The notes: generated by a model not told the origin, from the sequence alone. Shown: positions 1 through 8,999, counted from the stretch's first letter. The stretch: 64,000 nt of DNA from Sphingomonas sp. ERG5 (GCF_000803065.1 NZ_JSXI01000012.1:1-64000); one strand, 5' to 3'. Program-made: numbers and translations.

Positions 1-660
1 GGGTGGAGGAGCGGGCGCCACGGTCGCAAACCGCCGGTCGCGTTCCGGACGGACCGGAGCGCTGCGATACTCCGTCTTCGCCTGGGCCTGTGGCCGTGAC
101 AGATAGCCCTGCATTGATTGCTGTTCGACAGGCGGCGGTGGCGGAAGAGCCTCCTCCGCTTTGGCATCCGCCGCGGTTACCGGTTTGGCCGGACAGTCGC
201 CGCTTCCACATGGCGCATCGCCAGATTTGGCGGGCGCAACCATTGGTGAGGGAACGGAAGGCGCGTCGATTATTGGCGCTGGCGGCACCACTGCCGCCAC
301 CGGCGGTAGCGGCGGGACGTGTCGCTCGGGCACTGGGCCGGGCACTGGGCCGGGCGCTGGTCGGTCGCCGGCGCTGGTCGGCGTGCCGCGATTGATCGGG
401 AGTCGGGGGTCGCCCGATTTCCAGATCGGCACGGCAATCACCGCGATCAGCGCAATGGTGACCAGGCCACCGATTTGCGGACGATTGACCCGTGCCCACC
501 ACGCCGTCGGCCTTGCCGCGCCGGGCCGCTCAGTTGGGCGGGGCGCTTCGCCCGATGCATCGAAACGCCGCATCGCTGCGTCGATCGCTGCATCGCGCCG
601 CGCCGGCCGGGGCGGGGGAGGTTCAGGCAGCGATGCCGCAATGTCGTTATCGCTGCTCAT
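1..660 (-). CDS. Proline-rich single-pass membrane protein (partial, 3' end outside window)
   Basis: An uninterrupted frame of 220 codons starts with ATG at 660 and runs off the left edge without a stop. AGGGG lies about 7 nt upstream of the ATG. The first 60 residues are hydrophilic, with an acidic/basic stretch (DAAIDAAMRRF). One hydrophobic segment follows at about residues 63-80 (IGGLVTIALIAVIAVPIW), then a long Pro/Ala-rich tail presumably in the periplasm. It lies downstream of the sigma factor and the vWA lipoprotein on the same strand. That position and topology suggest an anti-sigma-like or partner membrane protein of that module, but I see no zinc-binding anti-sigma motif. Low-complexity proline content limits any family call. 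Confidence 0.7.
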   Translation of the reverse strand, partial: MSSDNDIAASLPEPPPPRPARRDAAIDAAMRRFDASGEAPRPTERPGAARPTAWWARVNRPQIGGLVTIALIAVIAVPIWKSGDPRLPINRGTPTSAGDRPAPGPVPGPVPERHVPPLPPVAAVVPPAPIIDAPSVPSPMVAPAKSGDAPCGSGDCPAKPVTAADAKAEEALPPPPPVEQQSMQGYLSRPQAQAKTEYRSAPVRPERDRRFATVAPAPPP

Positions 661-836
661 TCATGGCCCCTATCGCGTATCATGCGTTCCGTCGGGGCGG
701 AAAACATGCGGCAAGGCGACAATGGCCTGGCGCGGCAGGGGAGCGGGAAAGGCATTTGCCAGTCTTATAGCTTCAATTGCCGGCGGGTCGAATGCACGAT
801 CGCTGATGGCCGATCGTGCACTCGATTCCCGGTGCT

Positions 837-2630
837 TTACCGTTCGAGCCGGGCCATTGGCCCCGCGGCCTTGGCCGCGCGAACCATCTGAACCAGTTCC
901 GAACGATAGCCGAAGTCATCCTCGCCGCGCGCCGCGGTCACGATCTTCAGCACATCGTCATAACTCATCGAGCCGTTATAGCGGCCGCCGCGCAGCAGTT
1001 CGGCAAAGGCCGCGACGCCGCTCGCGAAGCGAGCATCCTGTGGTGCGTCCTCGAACCGGCCGACTTCCGACTTGCGGTCGATCGGGGTCGAGATCAGCTG
1101 GCTCGTCTCCGATTTGGGCAGCTTGTAGCGGATCTTGACGAAGCCATATTCGCTGCCGCTCGCGGCAAGCAGCTGATTGGCGAGCGGTGTTGGCTTGGCA
1201 TAGCGCAAATCGCCGATCGCGCGCGGGCCGCCGACCGGCACGACCTCGTACAGCGCGGTCACCGTCTGGCCCGATCCGACATCGCCCGCATCGACCTTGT
1301 CATTGTCGAAATCGTCGCGATTGAGCATGCGCGTCTCATATCCGATCAGGCGATATTCGGCGACGGTCGCCGGGTTGAACTCGACCTGGATCTTCACGTC
1401 CTTGGCGATCGGGAAGAGCGTCGAGGTCGCTTCGTCGACCAGTGTCTTTCGCGCTTCGCTGACCGTGTCGATATAGGCGGCCGCGCCATTGCCGTTCTGC
1501 GCCAGCGCCTGCATCAGCGCGTCATTGTAATTGCCCATGCCGAAACCGAGCACCGACAGGAACACGCCCTTGCCGCGCTGACGCTCGATATAGCCCTTGA
1601 GCTCGTCCTGGTTGGTGATGCCGACATTGAAATCGCCATCGGTCGCCAGGATGACGCGGTTGACGCCATTGGGGTCGATATTCTGTTCGGCCAGCGCGTA
1701 AGCCTGGCGAATGCCCTCCGCACCGGCAGTGCTGCCACCGGCGCCGAGCCCATCGATCACCGCGCGGATCCTGGCCTTCTGGCTGGCGGGCGTCGGCTCG
1801 AGTGCGGTGCCCGCGACGCCGGCATAGGTGACGATCGCGACGCGGTCGTCGCCGTCGAGCTGGTCGAGCAACATGCCGAGCGACTGTTTGACCAATGGCA
1901 GCTTGTTGGGCGCGTCCATCGATCCCGACGTATCGACCAGGAAAACCAGATTGGCGCGGGGCCGCGTCGTGCGCTGGATCGCATAGCCCTTGATCCCGAT
2001 CCGCACGAGCTTGCGTCCGGCCGTCCATGGGCTGGGAAACACCGCGACATTGGTGCTGAACGGCTGCTGTGCGGAGCGCGGCGGCGCATAGTCATAGGGG
2101 AAATAATTGACCATCTCCTCCGTCCGCACCGCCGCGGGTTGGGGCAGGATGTTCTGGTTGAGCGAGCTGCGCACGAAGGAATAGGAAGCAGTGTCGACAT
2201 CGATCGAGAAGGTCGAGACCGGCTCTTCGCGGACCAGCTTGAACGGGTTCTGCGATGTCGCGGTGAATTTGTCGCGGCCGACATCCTGGTAGGACGGCGG
2301 CATATAGGGGCGGGGTTCGATCGTCGCGATTTGGCCCAGCGTCACGCGCGCCATCGGTGAAGCCAGAGCGGGGGACGCCATCAGAACAGGCGGCGGAGGC
2401 GCGGCAGGCGGCGGCGGTGGAACCGGATAGGCCCTGGCGTCCGCCTGTTCATTTCGTCTGGTGCGGTAATCGCCCGTCACTTTCTGGGCGGTCACCACGA
2501 TATTGTCACTACCGTCCGTCTCGGGCGCCTGTGCGGAGGCCGTGGCGGGTCCCTCGACGCCGGATTTGCTGCAGGATACGACAAGCATGACGGCCAGTCC
2601 GGCGGCGATCGCTTGGTGTAGGCGGGGCAT
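837..2630 (-). CDS. von Willebrand factor A domain lipoprotein (YfbK-like)
   Basis: A 597-residue exported protein. The signal peptide ends in a lipobox-like VVSC, with the acylated Cys at residue 20. A low-complexity Pro/Ala linker follows (about 65-90), then the conserved YfbK-type N-terminal segment (FSIDVDTASYSFVR, EEMVNYFPYDY). The vWA domain has an intact MIDAS DTSGS at about 233-237 and ATDGDFNVG further on. A C-terminal DUF3520-like region ends the protein. It is probably a metal-dependent protein-binding protein held on the cell-envelope face of a membrane. It sits 105 bp downstream of the sigma factor and upstream of a membrane protein. Residues 42-50 (DNIVVTAQK) look like the N-terminal signature of sphingomonad TonB receptors, which is unexpected here. 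Confidence 0.9.
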   Translation of the reverse strand: MPRLHQAIAAGLAVMLVVSCSKSGVEGPATASAQAPETDGSDNIVVTAQKVTGDYRTRRNEQADARAYPVPPPPPAAPPPPVLMASPALASPMARVTLGQIATIEPRPYMPPSYQDVGRDKFTATSQNPFKLVREEPVSTFSIDVDTASYSFVRSSLNQNILPQPAAVRTEEMVNYFPYDYAPPRSAQQPFSTNVAVFPSPWTAGRKLVRIGIKGYAIQRTTRPRANLVFLVDTSGSMDAPNKLPLVKQSLGMLLDQLDGDDRVAIVTYAGVAGTALEPTPASQKARIRAVIDGLGAGGSTAGAEGIRQAYALAEQNIDPNGVNRVILATDGDFNVGITNQDELKGYIERQRGKGVFLSVLGFGMGNYNDALMQALAQNGNGAAAYIDTVSEARKTLVDEATSTLFPIAKDVKIQVEFNPATVAEYRLIGYETRMLNRDDFDNDKVDAGDVGSGQTVTALYEVVPVGGPRAIGDLRYAKPTPLANQLLAASGSEYGFVKIRYKLPKSETSQLISTPIDRKSEVGRFEDAPQDARFASGVAAFAELLRGGRYNGSMSYDDVLKIVTAARGEDDFGYRSELVQMVRAAKAAGPMARLER

Positions 2631-2734
2631 AGGATTCTCCCTGGTGGCAGCGGCGCACTATCGTCCGCATGTCACTGGGACGCGCCTTCGCGGGAAATCC
2701 TTGGGTCCGATGCGAATTATTTTTCCGCGTGCCG

Positions 2735-3298
2735 TCAGCTACCCTGTTCCGCCGCCAGCAACCGCCGGACTTCGTGCATCCGCCACGAGACGGTTGCCTC
2801 GGCGACACCCAATATCTCGGCCGCCTCGGCATGAGTCAGTTGCTGCCCGGCGACCAGCACCGCCGCGTCGCGATAAGCGGGTTTGAGCCGGGCGATCGCG
2901 CTCTTGATCCACACCGCGTCATACAGGTCGCGGCCATCCGGCGCGCGTGCAAGGCCGGCCAGCACCGCCAGCCGTTCGGCAAAGCCGCTGAACGACCGGC
3001 GGCGGCGGCGAAAGTCGCGACAGGCGTTGAACACGATGCTGCACAGCCAGGTGGTGAATTTGGCCTCGCCCCGGAAACCGCCGATCTTCTCGACCAGGGT
3101 GCAGCAGACATCCTGCGCTATGTCATCGGCATCGGCGCGCGATCCGGTCAGCTGCCATGCCAGGCCATGGATGCGGTCATAATGCCGCCGCAGCAGTTCG
3201 CCGAACGCGTCGCGGTCGCCCGCCACCGCAGCGGCGAGCAGTTTGCTGTCCGGATCGCCGCCGATCCCCGTCCCGATCTGCGTCCCGATTTCCGACAT
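2735..3298 (-). CDS. RNA polymerase sigma factor, ECF-like sigma-70 family
   Basis: A 187-residue protein with the region 2 pattern ([20 protein letters not shown], then DADDIAQDV) and a region 4 helix-turn-helix near the C-terminus ([20 protein letters not shown]). This is the size and two-domain layout of extracytoplasmic-function sigma factors. It heads a same-strand cluster with a vWA lipoprotein and a membrane protein, so it likely answers an envelope signal relayed by these partners. No zinc-finger anti-sigma gene is visible next to it. The ATG at 3298 is the first in frame. Confidence 0.9.
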   Translation of the reverse strand: MSEIGTQIGTGIGGDPDSKLLAAAVAGDRDAFGELLRRHYDRIHGLAWQLTGSRADADDIAQDVCCTLVEKIGGFRGEAKFTTWLCSIVFNACRDFRRRRRSFSGFAERLAVLAGLARAPDGRDLYDAVWIKSAIARLKPAYRDAAVLVAGQQLTHAEAAEILGVAEATVSWRMHEVRRLLAAEQGS

Positions 3299-3432
3299 GC
3301 CTCAGCGCCGGCCGCGCCGCGCGCCGCGAACATGCCGTTCCATCGGCCAGCCTGTCGCCGCATCCATCACGAGCCACGATGTGCATCATTCACGCGGCCG
3401 ATGCCATCGCGGCCTTTTCATCGGCGTCGAAA

Positions 3433-4443
3433 TCACCAGTCCAGGGTGAAGGCGATCTTCCCGAAATGGCCGCCGCGCTCCATCAGCCGATACCCTTCGG
3501 CCAGCGCGTCCAGGGCAAAGCGCCGTTCGATCTGCGGCGTGATGCGGTGCGCGTCGATCGTGGCGGTCGCGGCGGCCAGGTCGGCGACCGATCCGGTGTT
3601 GCTGCCCTGGATCCGCACGGCCTTGCCGATCACCGACAACAGGTCGATCCGCGTGTCGACGCCGCCGAGAAAGCCGATGGTGAACACCGTGCCGCCCTGG
3701 CGCACCGCGGCGACCGAACGTGCGATGCTGTCACCGCCGACCGTTTCGATCACCAGATCGGCGCCAACGCCATTGGTGCGATCGATCACGAACCGCTCCC
3801 AGTCCGGGTCGGCGCGGTAGTTGAAGGTCTCGTCCGCCCCCAATGCGCGGGCGGCGTCGAGCTTCGCGTCGGAGGACGAGGTGATGATCACCCGCGCGCC
3901 ACGCGCCTTGGCCAGCTGCAGCGCGAAGATCGAGACGCCGCCAGTGCCAAGCAGCACCACCGTCGATCCCGGACCGACCGTGCCGGCGACCAACCCGTTC
4001 CACGCGGTGGTCGCCGCGATCGGCAGCGTCGCGGCCTCTTCCCAGCCAAGATGGCCGGGCAGCTTGACGACGCTCGCGGCATCAAGCTCGGCGACCTCGA
4101 CCAGCGATCCGCGCAAGGTCACGCCACGCATCGCGCCGGCGGTTGCGGCGGTCGATCGCCCGGCGATCCAGTGCGCCTTGGGATGAATCGCGACCCGGTC
4201 GCCGGCCGTGACCTGCCACACCTCCGGCCCCACCGCGATCACTTCGCCCGCGCCGTCGGCGATCGGCACATTGGGATAGCGTGCGCCCGGATAGGCGCCC
4301 GTGGCGACGGCGAGGTCGAGAAAGTTGAGGCTGGCCGCCTTCATCCGCACCAGGATCCGTCCCGGACCCGGGTCGCTCGGATCGGGGTGCTGGATGCGGG
4401 TCAGCGCATCGAGTGAGGGCCGGGTGAGTTCGATCGCCTGCAT
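3433..4443 (-). CDS. Zinc-independent NAD(P)H:quinone oxidoreductase / alcohol dehydrogenase-like MDR protein
   Basis: A 336-residue medium-chain dehydrogenase/reductase. The N-terminal GroES-like domain contains LNFLDLAVATG and GAGEVIAVG. The Rossmann domain carries GTGGVSIFALQLAKARG followed by ALGADETFNYR, typical of the family. The structural zinc cysteines are absent, pointing to the quinone-reductase-like branch. I chose the ATG at 4443 rather than the upstream ATG because AAGGAG lies 7 nt before it and homologues start at MQAIELTR-like sequence. It is divergent from a LysR regulator, 81 bp away, which probably controls it. The substrate is unknown. Confidence 0.88.
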   Translation of the reverse strand: MQAIELTRPSLDALTRIQHPDPSDPGPGRILVRMKAASLNFLDLAVATGAYPGARYPNVPIADGAGEVIAVGPEVWQVTAGDRVAIHPKAHWIAGRSTAATAGAMRGVTLRGSLVEVAELDAASVVKLPGHLGWEEAATLPIAATTAWNGLVAGTVGPGSTVVLLGTGGVSIFALQLAKARGARVIITSSSDAKLDAARALGADETFNYRADPDWERFVIDRTNGVGADLVIETVGGDSIARSVAAVRQGGTVFTIGFLGGVDTRIDLLSVIGKAVRIQGSNTGSVADLAAATATIDAHRITPQIERRFALDALAEGYRLMERGGHFGKIAFTLDW

Positions 4444-4524
4444 GATACATCTCCTTGCCCGGCAGATATGGGACATCAACTACCGACTGGAACCCAGCAA
4501 TCATACCGTTCATAGCTGCGTATC

Positions 4525-5466
4525 ATGCAGCAATTACCACCGCCCGATTTCGCCGCGATCCAGGCCTTTGTCGCGCTGGCCGATACCGGCTCGTTTGCCG
4601 CCGCCGGCAAGATGCTGGGCAAGGACCCCACTGTCCTGTCGCGGCGGATAGCGGCATTGGAGGAGCGGCTCGGTATCCGGCTGGCCGAGCGATCGACCCG
4701 CCATGTCGCGCTGACCGAGGCGGGGCGGGCCTATCTCGCCCGGGTTCGCCCGCTGCTGCACGAACTGGAGACGGCGGACCGCGATGCGGCGGCCTTCGCC
4801 GATGGCGAACCGCGCGGGCATTTGCGGCTGTCGCTCCCCACCACGTTCAGCCGCATGTGGCTCGATCCGCTGATCATCGCCTTTGCGCGCGCGCATCCGC
4901 TGGTGTCGATCGAGGCGGAGTATAGCAATAATTTCGCCGGGCTGGTCGGCGAAGCGTTCGACGCTGCGGTGCGGCTCGGCGAATTGGCGGATTCGCGGCT
5001 GATCGCGCGCAAGATCGGCATGCGCCGGCGGTTGCTCTGCGCCGCTCCGGCCTATCTTGCCCGTCATGATCCGATCGAACGGCCGGAGGATCTGCTCCGT
5101 CACGCCTGCCTGACCTTCACCGGTCTGCGCGATCCGTTTCGCTGGGCCTTCAAGGGTCCGGACGGCGACCCGCTCGCGATCACGGTGACGGGGCCGCTGG
5201 CTTCGGACGATGCCGATCTGCTGCTGGCCGGGGCGCTGGCCGGGCTCGGCATCCTCTACACCACCGACTGGCATGTCGCGCCGTTGCTGCGGCGGGGAAC
5301 GCTGGTCGAGATATTGCCCGACTGGCCGACCGTCGATCGCGGTGCGATCTACATCGTCACGCCCGCCGCGGGCGGCACGCCAAGCAAGACGCGCGCATTC
5401 TCCGACTGGATCGCCGACGGTCTCAACCCGGCGCCGTGGCTGGCGGGCCGGCACGGCGGCACCTGA
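4525..5466 (+). CDS. LysR family transcriptional regulator
   Basis: A 313-residue protein with the N-terminal winged helix (FVALADTGSFAAAGKMLGKDPTVLSRRI, then LEERLGIRLAERSTR) and a C-terminal periplasmic-binding-like effector domain (LRLSLPTTFSRMWLDPLI and onwards). It is of normal length and divergent from the MDR oxidoreductase, the classical arrangement for a LysR regulator and its target. A loose inverted repeat (ATCATAC...GTATCAT) sits between the two genes near 4500-4525 but has a mismatch, so I do not annotate it as an operator. Confidence 0.92.
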   Translation: MQQLPPPDFAAIQAFVALADTGSFAAAGKMLGKDPTVLSRRIAALEERLGIRLAERSTRHVALTEAGRAYLARVRPLLHELETADRDAAAFADGEPRGHLRLSLPTTFSRMWLDPLIIAFARAHPLVSIEAEYSNNFAGLVGEAFDAAVRLGELADSRLIARKIGMRRRLLCAAPAYLARHDPIERPEDLLRHACLTFTGLRDPFRWAFKGPDGDPLAITVTGPLASDDADLLLAGALAGLGILYTTDWHVAPLLRRGTLVEILPDWPTVDRGAIYIVTPAAGGTPSKTRAFSDWIADGLNPAPWLAGRHGGT

Positions 5467-5531
5467 GCAACCTTTTCCTGTCGGATCGCGCCCGAGCAGG
5501 CAATCAGGTCGGTTGTCGCATTATCCGCTCT

Positions 5532-5546
5532 TGAGAGGCATTATCA
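5532..5546. promoter_or_regulatory. Putative Fur box
   Basis: TGAGAGGCATTATCA, a 7-1-7 near-palindrome. Read on the other strand it is TGATAATGCCTCTCA, close to the Fur consensus TGATAATNATTATCA. It lies 34 bp upstream of a short ORF and the DUF3649-PepSY-DUF3325 genes. Iron repression of the operon is inferred from the site and the gene content. Confidence 0.55.
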
Positions 5547-5579
5547 TTTTCCCTATGGCGACGCCGCACAAGGGGACAG

Positions 5580-5732
5580 ATGGTGGACAGATTCGGGCTT
5601 GCCGCGACGACGGCCGTGATGATCGGCAGTGGCGGGGCGGGTGTGCCGACCCCGATGCCGGGAAGCGCGGATGGATGGGGCACGCCCGGCCAGCCGCGCC
5701 ATGTCCGCCTGACGATCGCGCGGCGCTTCTGA
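5580..5732 (+). pseudogene. Short ORF, probable C-terminal remnant of a TonB-dependent siderophore receptor
   Basis: A 50-codon frame from ATG at 5580, with AGGGGA just upstream, to TGA one base before the DUF3649 start. Its last residues (GTPGQPRHVRLTIARRF) match the end of siderophore receptors, where a GTPR-N-V-like turn is followed by a final beta strand ending in an aromatic residue. The N-terminal half (GLAATTAVMIGSGGAG) does not look like receptor barrel sequence and may be leftover signal-peptide sequence. In related iron operons a full receptor of about 700 residues precedes DUF3649-PepSY-DUF3325, so an internally deleted receptor is the simplest reading. A small unrelated leader peptide is the alternative. 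Confidence 0.45.
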
Positions 5733-5733
5733 C

Positions 5734-6039
5734 ATGGCCTTGCCCAGGGCAGGTGTGAAAAACGAGCGGGGCTGGCCGCTGGCCGGGCGGCTTGCCGCGA
5801 TTCCGGGTGGTTATGTTCTCGCATCGCTCGCGGTCGCCTGTCTTGCTCGACTGCTGCCGATCGCGCGGGTCGAGGCGGTGACGATCGCCATGCTCGCTTT
5901 CTTCGCCCTTTATGCCGTGCTGCTGATATGGGCCTTTGCCGCGCGTAGCGTCCTGCGGCTGTGGTTGTGGATGGGCGGTGCGTCGCTCGTCCTCGGCGTG
6001 ACGCTGGCCGTGTCGATCCTGCTTGGGGGCCGCGCATGA
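5734..6039 (+). CDS. DUF3649 domain inner-membrane protein (iron uptake operon)
   Basis: A 101-residue protein with three predicted transmembrane helices (about residues 25-42, 49-68 and 76-96). The GGYVLASLAVACLARLLP opening is typical of the DUF3649 family. These small proteins are normally found between a siderophore receptor and PepSY-TM/DUF3325 genes in iron-regulated operons; their exact role is unknown. It starts one base after the receptor-remnant stop and overlaps the next gene by ATGA, so the three genes are translationally coupled. Confidence 0.8.
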   Translation: MALPRAGVKNERGWPLAGRLAAIPGGYVLASLAVACLARLLPIARVEAVTIAMLAFFALYAVLLIWAFAARSVLRLWLWMGGASLVLGVTLAVSILLGGRA

Positions 6040-7550
6040 AGACCGGGTTCCGGCAATCGATGGCGGGACTGCACACCTGGTCGGGGCTGCTGCTCGGCTG
6101 GTTGTTGTTCGTCATGTTCGCATGCGGCAGCGCGGCCTATTTCCAGGAAGAGATCACGCGCTGGATGCAGCCCGAAGTGATCGCCGCGCCCGATCAGGCG
6201 TCGGCGGTGAATGCGGCGCAGCGCTGGCTGGCGCGGCGCGCGCCGAATGCGCCGAGCTGGTTCATCACGGTGCCCGGCAAGCGCAGCGCCGTCACGCAGC
6301 TATACTGGGAAGCGCCCGAAGGTGCCGCGCCCGATACGCCGACCGAAGCGCAGCTTGACGGCACGGGCCGCGAAGTGACCGCGCGCGCCACGGCGGGCGG
6401 CTATTTCCTCTACCGCTTCCATTATGACCTTCATTATCTGCCGGTGATCTGGGCGCGCTATCTGGTCGGCGTCGCGGCAATGTTCATGCTGGTCGCGATC
6501 CTGTCGGGAATCGTCACGCACAAGAAGATCTTCATCGATTTCTTCCTGCTGCGTTTCGGCAAGGGGCAGCGCAGCTGGCTCGACGCGCACAATGTCACCG
6601 CGGTGCTCGCGCTGCCCTTCCATCTGATGATCACCTATACCGGGCTGGTGTCGCTCGCGTCGCTCTATGTGCCCGCGCCGATCGCCGCCGCCTATCCCGA
6701 CGAGGCAGCTTATTATGCCGAGGCTTTCCCGCAACCGGTTGCGGGCGCGAAGAGCGGCCCCGCGCCGCTGGCGCCGCTCGCGCCGATGATGGCGGCGGCG
6801 CGGCGGCAATGGCATGGCGCGGAGATCGGCTATATCAGCGTCACCCATCCCGGCGACCGGACGGCGCGCGTCGCGATCACCAGTTCCCCCTCGGGCAGCA
6901 TGGACACGCGCGGGGAGACAGTCAGTTTCGACGGCCTCACCGGGCGACCATTGGCGGCGGCGGCCCCACGCGGTGCGGCGCGGCTGACCGAGGGTGTGAT
7001 GATCGGCCTTCATGCGGGTCGCTATGCCGATATGCCGCTGCGCTGGCTCTATTTCGTCTCGGGCCTGTTCGGCACGGCGATGATCGCGACCGGGTTGGTG
7101 CTGTGGACGGTCAAGCGCCGCACGCGGTTGCCCGATCCGGCGCGGCCATATCTCGGCTTCCTGATCGTGGAGCGGCTCAATATCGGCGTCGTTACGGGCT
7201 TTCCGCTCGCCATCGCCGGCTATTTCCTCGCCAATCGCCTGTTGCCGGTCGATCTGGCGGCGCGCCCCGATCGCGAGATACTCGCATTGTTCGTCATATG
7301 GGGTGCAGCGCTTGGCTGGGCGGTGCTGCGCCCGGCGGCGCGCGGCTGGATCGAGCTGTCGGCCGCTTGCGCGCTGGCCTTTGCGGCAGTGCCATTGGTC
7401 AGCGCCACGGTCACCGGGCGCGGCCTGCCCGCCAGCCTGATGGCGGGAGACGCGATGTTCGTCGCCTTCGACAGCGTGATGCTGCTGTTTGCCGGCGGGT
7501 TCGGCGCGCTGGCCTGGATCCTCGCCAAGCGGAGGAGGCGCGCCGCATGA
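6036..7550 (+). CDS. PepSY-associated transmembrane protein (iron/siderophore reductase-like)
   Basis: A 504-residue protein with four main membrane segments and periplasmic PepSY-type regions. The opening (MAGLHTWSGLLLGWLLFVMF) and FHYDLHY match the PepSY_TM family. Members in siderophore operons are thought to pass electrons to, or process, ferric siderophores at the inner membrane; that role is family knowledge. The start at 6036 overlaps the DUF3649 stop by four bases, and the stop overlaps the DUF3325 start in the same way. Confidence 0.88.
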   Translation: MKTGFRQSMAGLHTWSGLLLGWLLFVMFACGSAAYFQEEITRWMQPEVIAAPDQASAVNAAQRWLARRAPNAPSWFITVPGKRSAVTQLYWEAPEGAAPDTPTEAQLDGTGREVTARATAGGYFLYRFHYDLHYLPVIWARYLVGVAAMFMLVAILSGIVTHKKIFIDFFLLRFGKGQRSWLDAHNVTAVLALPFHLMITYTGLVSLASLYVPAPIAAAYPDEAAYYAEAFPQPVAGAKSGPAPLAPLAPMMAAARRQWHGAEIGYISVTHPGDRTARVAITSSPSGSMDTRGETVSFDGLTGRPLAAAAPRGAARLTEGVMIGLHAGRYADMPLRWLYFVSGLFGTAMIATGLVLWTVKRRTRLPDPARPYLGFLIVERLNIGVVTGFPLAIAGYFLANRLLPVDLAARPDREILALFVIWGAALGWAVLRPAARGWIELSAACALAFAAVPLVSATVTGRGLPASLMAGDAMFVAFDSVMLLFAGGFGALAWILAKRRRRAA

Positions 7551-7828
7551 CGATCGCCGGTTATCTTGCGGGGCTGGTCCTGGCCGTTGCCGGCTTCCTG
7601 CTGCTGTGCCTGTCCAACCCGCGTCACCAGCGCGTGATGGCCGGCCGCCAGCTCGCGCCGCGCACCGCGACGCGGCTGCGCCAGGGCGGCTTTTGCCTGA
7701 TCGGCGCCGCCTTTGTCGCGGGCTGGGCGTGTCTCGGCATGGCGCGCGGCACGGTGGTGCTGGCGGGTGAACTGACGCTGGCGGCGACGATCATCGTGGC
7801 GTTGCTCGCGCGCAAGGCGGCACGCTAG
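7547..7828 (+). CDS. DUF3325 small membrane protein
   Basis: A 93-residue protein with three hydrophobic helices (about 5-22, 45-65 and 70-88) separated by a basic loop containing LSNPRHQRVM, as in DUF3325 members. It is the last gene of the Fur-box operon and starts inside the PepSY stop codon (ATGA). It is usually co-inherited with DUF3649 and PepSY-TM proteins. The function is not established. Confidence 0.8.
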   Translation: MTIAGYLAGLVLAVAGFLLLCLSNPRHQRVMAGRQLAPRTATRLRQGGFCLIGAAFVAGWACLGMARGTVVLAGELTLAATIIVALLARKAAR

Positions 7829-7838
7829 CTCGCGCCGG

Positions 7839-8999
7839 TCATTTGGTATCGTCGGTCGGCATCCGTTCATGCAGCACGGCCTCGACCAGTCCGCGATAAT
7901 AGCCCGCGACCAGCGGCTCATTGCCGATCAGCTCGATCGCGCGGGTGATCGCGACCCAGCCATTCGCGCCATTGACGAAAATGACCGCGCCATCCTGCGT
8001 ATCCGGTGAGACATAGACCAGGTCGGTCTGCCCTTCGTCATTGCCGGTATGCTGCAGCACGACATGCCGGCCATAGCGATGCACTTGCCAGCCAAGCGCA
8101 TAGCCATAGGTATCGGGGCAGCGCGCAACCACCGCGCGCGGACAGCCATAAACCGCATCGCCGTCGAGATTGGTCAGGATCGTCTCGCGCGCGCGTCGCC
8201 CCGCCGAATCCCGCCCGCCGTGCGCGATCAGCCTGGTCAGGAAGGATGCATAGGCCGGCACGGTGGTGATCAGGTCATAGGCGGCACCGACGCCGCTGCC
8301 CGTCTTCAATCCCGGATAGAGCGTGTCGATCGCGCCGAACGCCCCGGCCTTGTCCACCGGCAGTGCGAGATGGCCGGCGGTCCAGGCCGGCAATTCGGCG
8401 ACCGCCATCTCATCGATCCGCATCGGCGCGAACAAAGTCTCGGCCGCGAGCGCGCGCAATGTCTTGCCGGTCTTCGCCTGGGCATAGCGCGCGGCAAGTT
8501 CGACCCCAGCGCCGGAATAGCGATAGCGCGTGCCCGGATCCCAATCGAATGCCAGCCGGCCATTGTCATAATCGTCGGGCCAGTTGCGCAAGCCGGAGCG
8601 GTGCGACAGCAACAGCCGCGCCGTCAGCACGCGGTAGCGCGGATCGGCTGCGAGATCGGCATTGGCGACATAGCCGGCGATCGGCTCATCGAGATCGATC
8701 CGCCGCGCCGCCGCCAGCGCGATCAACGTCTCGGCCGTGACCGTCTTGGCGATCGATGCGGTATTGAACGCGGTGCGCGGCGAGACCGGCACGCCCGGGC
8801 TTTGCTCGCCATAATAGCCGGTCCACACCACGCGTCCGCGGCGGATCACCGCGATCCCCATCCCGCCAAGCTTCTGCTCGCGCAGCAGCGCCGGCATGAC
8901 CCGGTCCATCCGCTGTTGCAGGGTGAGCGGACCGGCTTCGCGGGTGCTGGCGCAACCGCTGGTGACGATCAGGATCGAGAGAAACAGCAGCACGCGCAT
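7839..8999 (-). CDS. Serine hydrolase lipoprotein, class C beta-lactamase/penicillin-binding fold
   Basis: A 386-residue protein. A signal peptide and lipobox (VTSGC, Cys16) come first. The catalytic SxxK is SIAK at 82-85, YSG at 161-163 fills the Tyr motif, and HTG in QHTGNDEG replaces the KTG box. This is the pattern of the beta-lactamase/D-aminopeptidase/esterase superfamily. The ATG at 8999 gives a clean signal peptide; the longer upstream frame is Arg-rich and unlikely. It is convergent with the iron operon and stands alone. The substrate is unknown, and the HTG variant argues against a true beta-lactamase. Confidence 0.88.
   Translation of the reverse strand: MRVLLFLSILIVTSGCASTREAGPLTLQQRMDRVMPALLREQKLGGMGIAVIRRGRVVWTGYYGEQSPGVPVSPRTAFNTASIAKTVTAETLIALAAARRIDLDEPIAGYVANADLAADPRYRVLTARLLLSHRSGLRNWPDDYDNGRLAFDWDPGTRYRYSGAGVELAARYAQAKTGKTLRALAAETLFAPMRIDEMAVAELPAWTAGHLALPVDKAGAFGAIDTLYPGLKTGSGVGAAYDLITTVPAYASFLTRLIAHGGRDSAGRRARETILTNLDGDAVYGCPRAVVARCPDTYGYALGWQVHRYGRHVVLQHTGNDEGQTDLVYVSPDTQDGAVIFVNGANGWVAITRAIELIGNEPLVAGYYRGLVEAVLHERMPTDDTK

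Noticed and set aside
816..2360. Long plus-strand open frame opposite the vWA lipoprotein gene
   Set aside because: It lies on the antisense of a well-supported gene, is Arg/Asp-rich and has no domain; it is a GC-rich shadow frame.
4444..4524. Inverted repeat as a LysR operator
   Set aside because: The halves mismatch and the T-N11-A pattern is not clear enough.
5555..5758. Alternative ORF starting at ATG 5555
   Set aside because: Its product is Cys/Arg/Asp-rich without hydrophobic or barrel pattern, while the frame from 5580 ends like a receptor.
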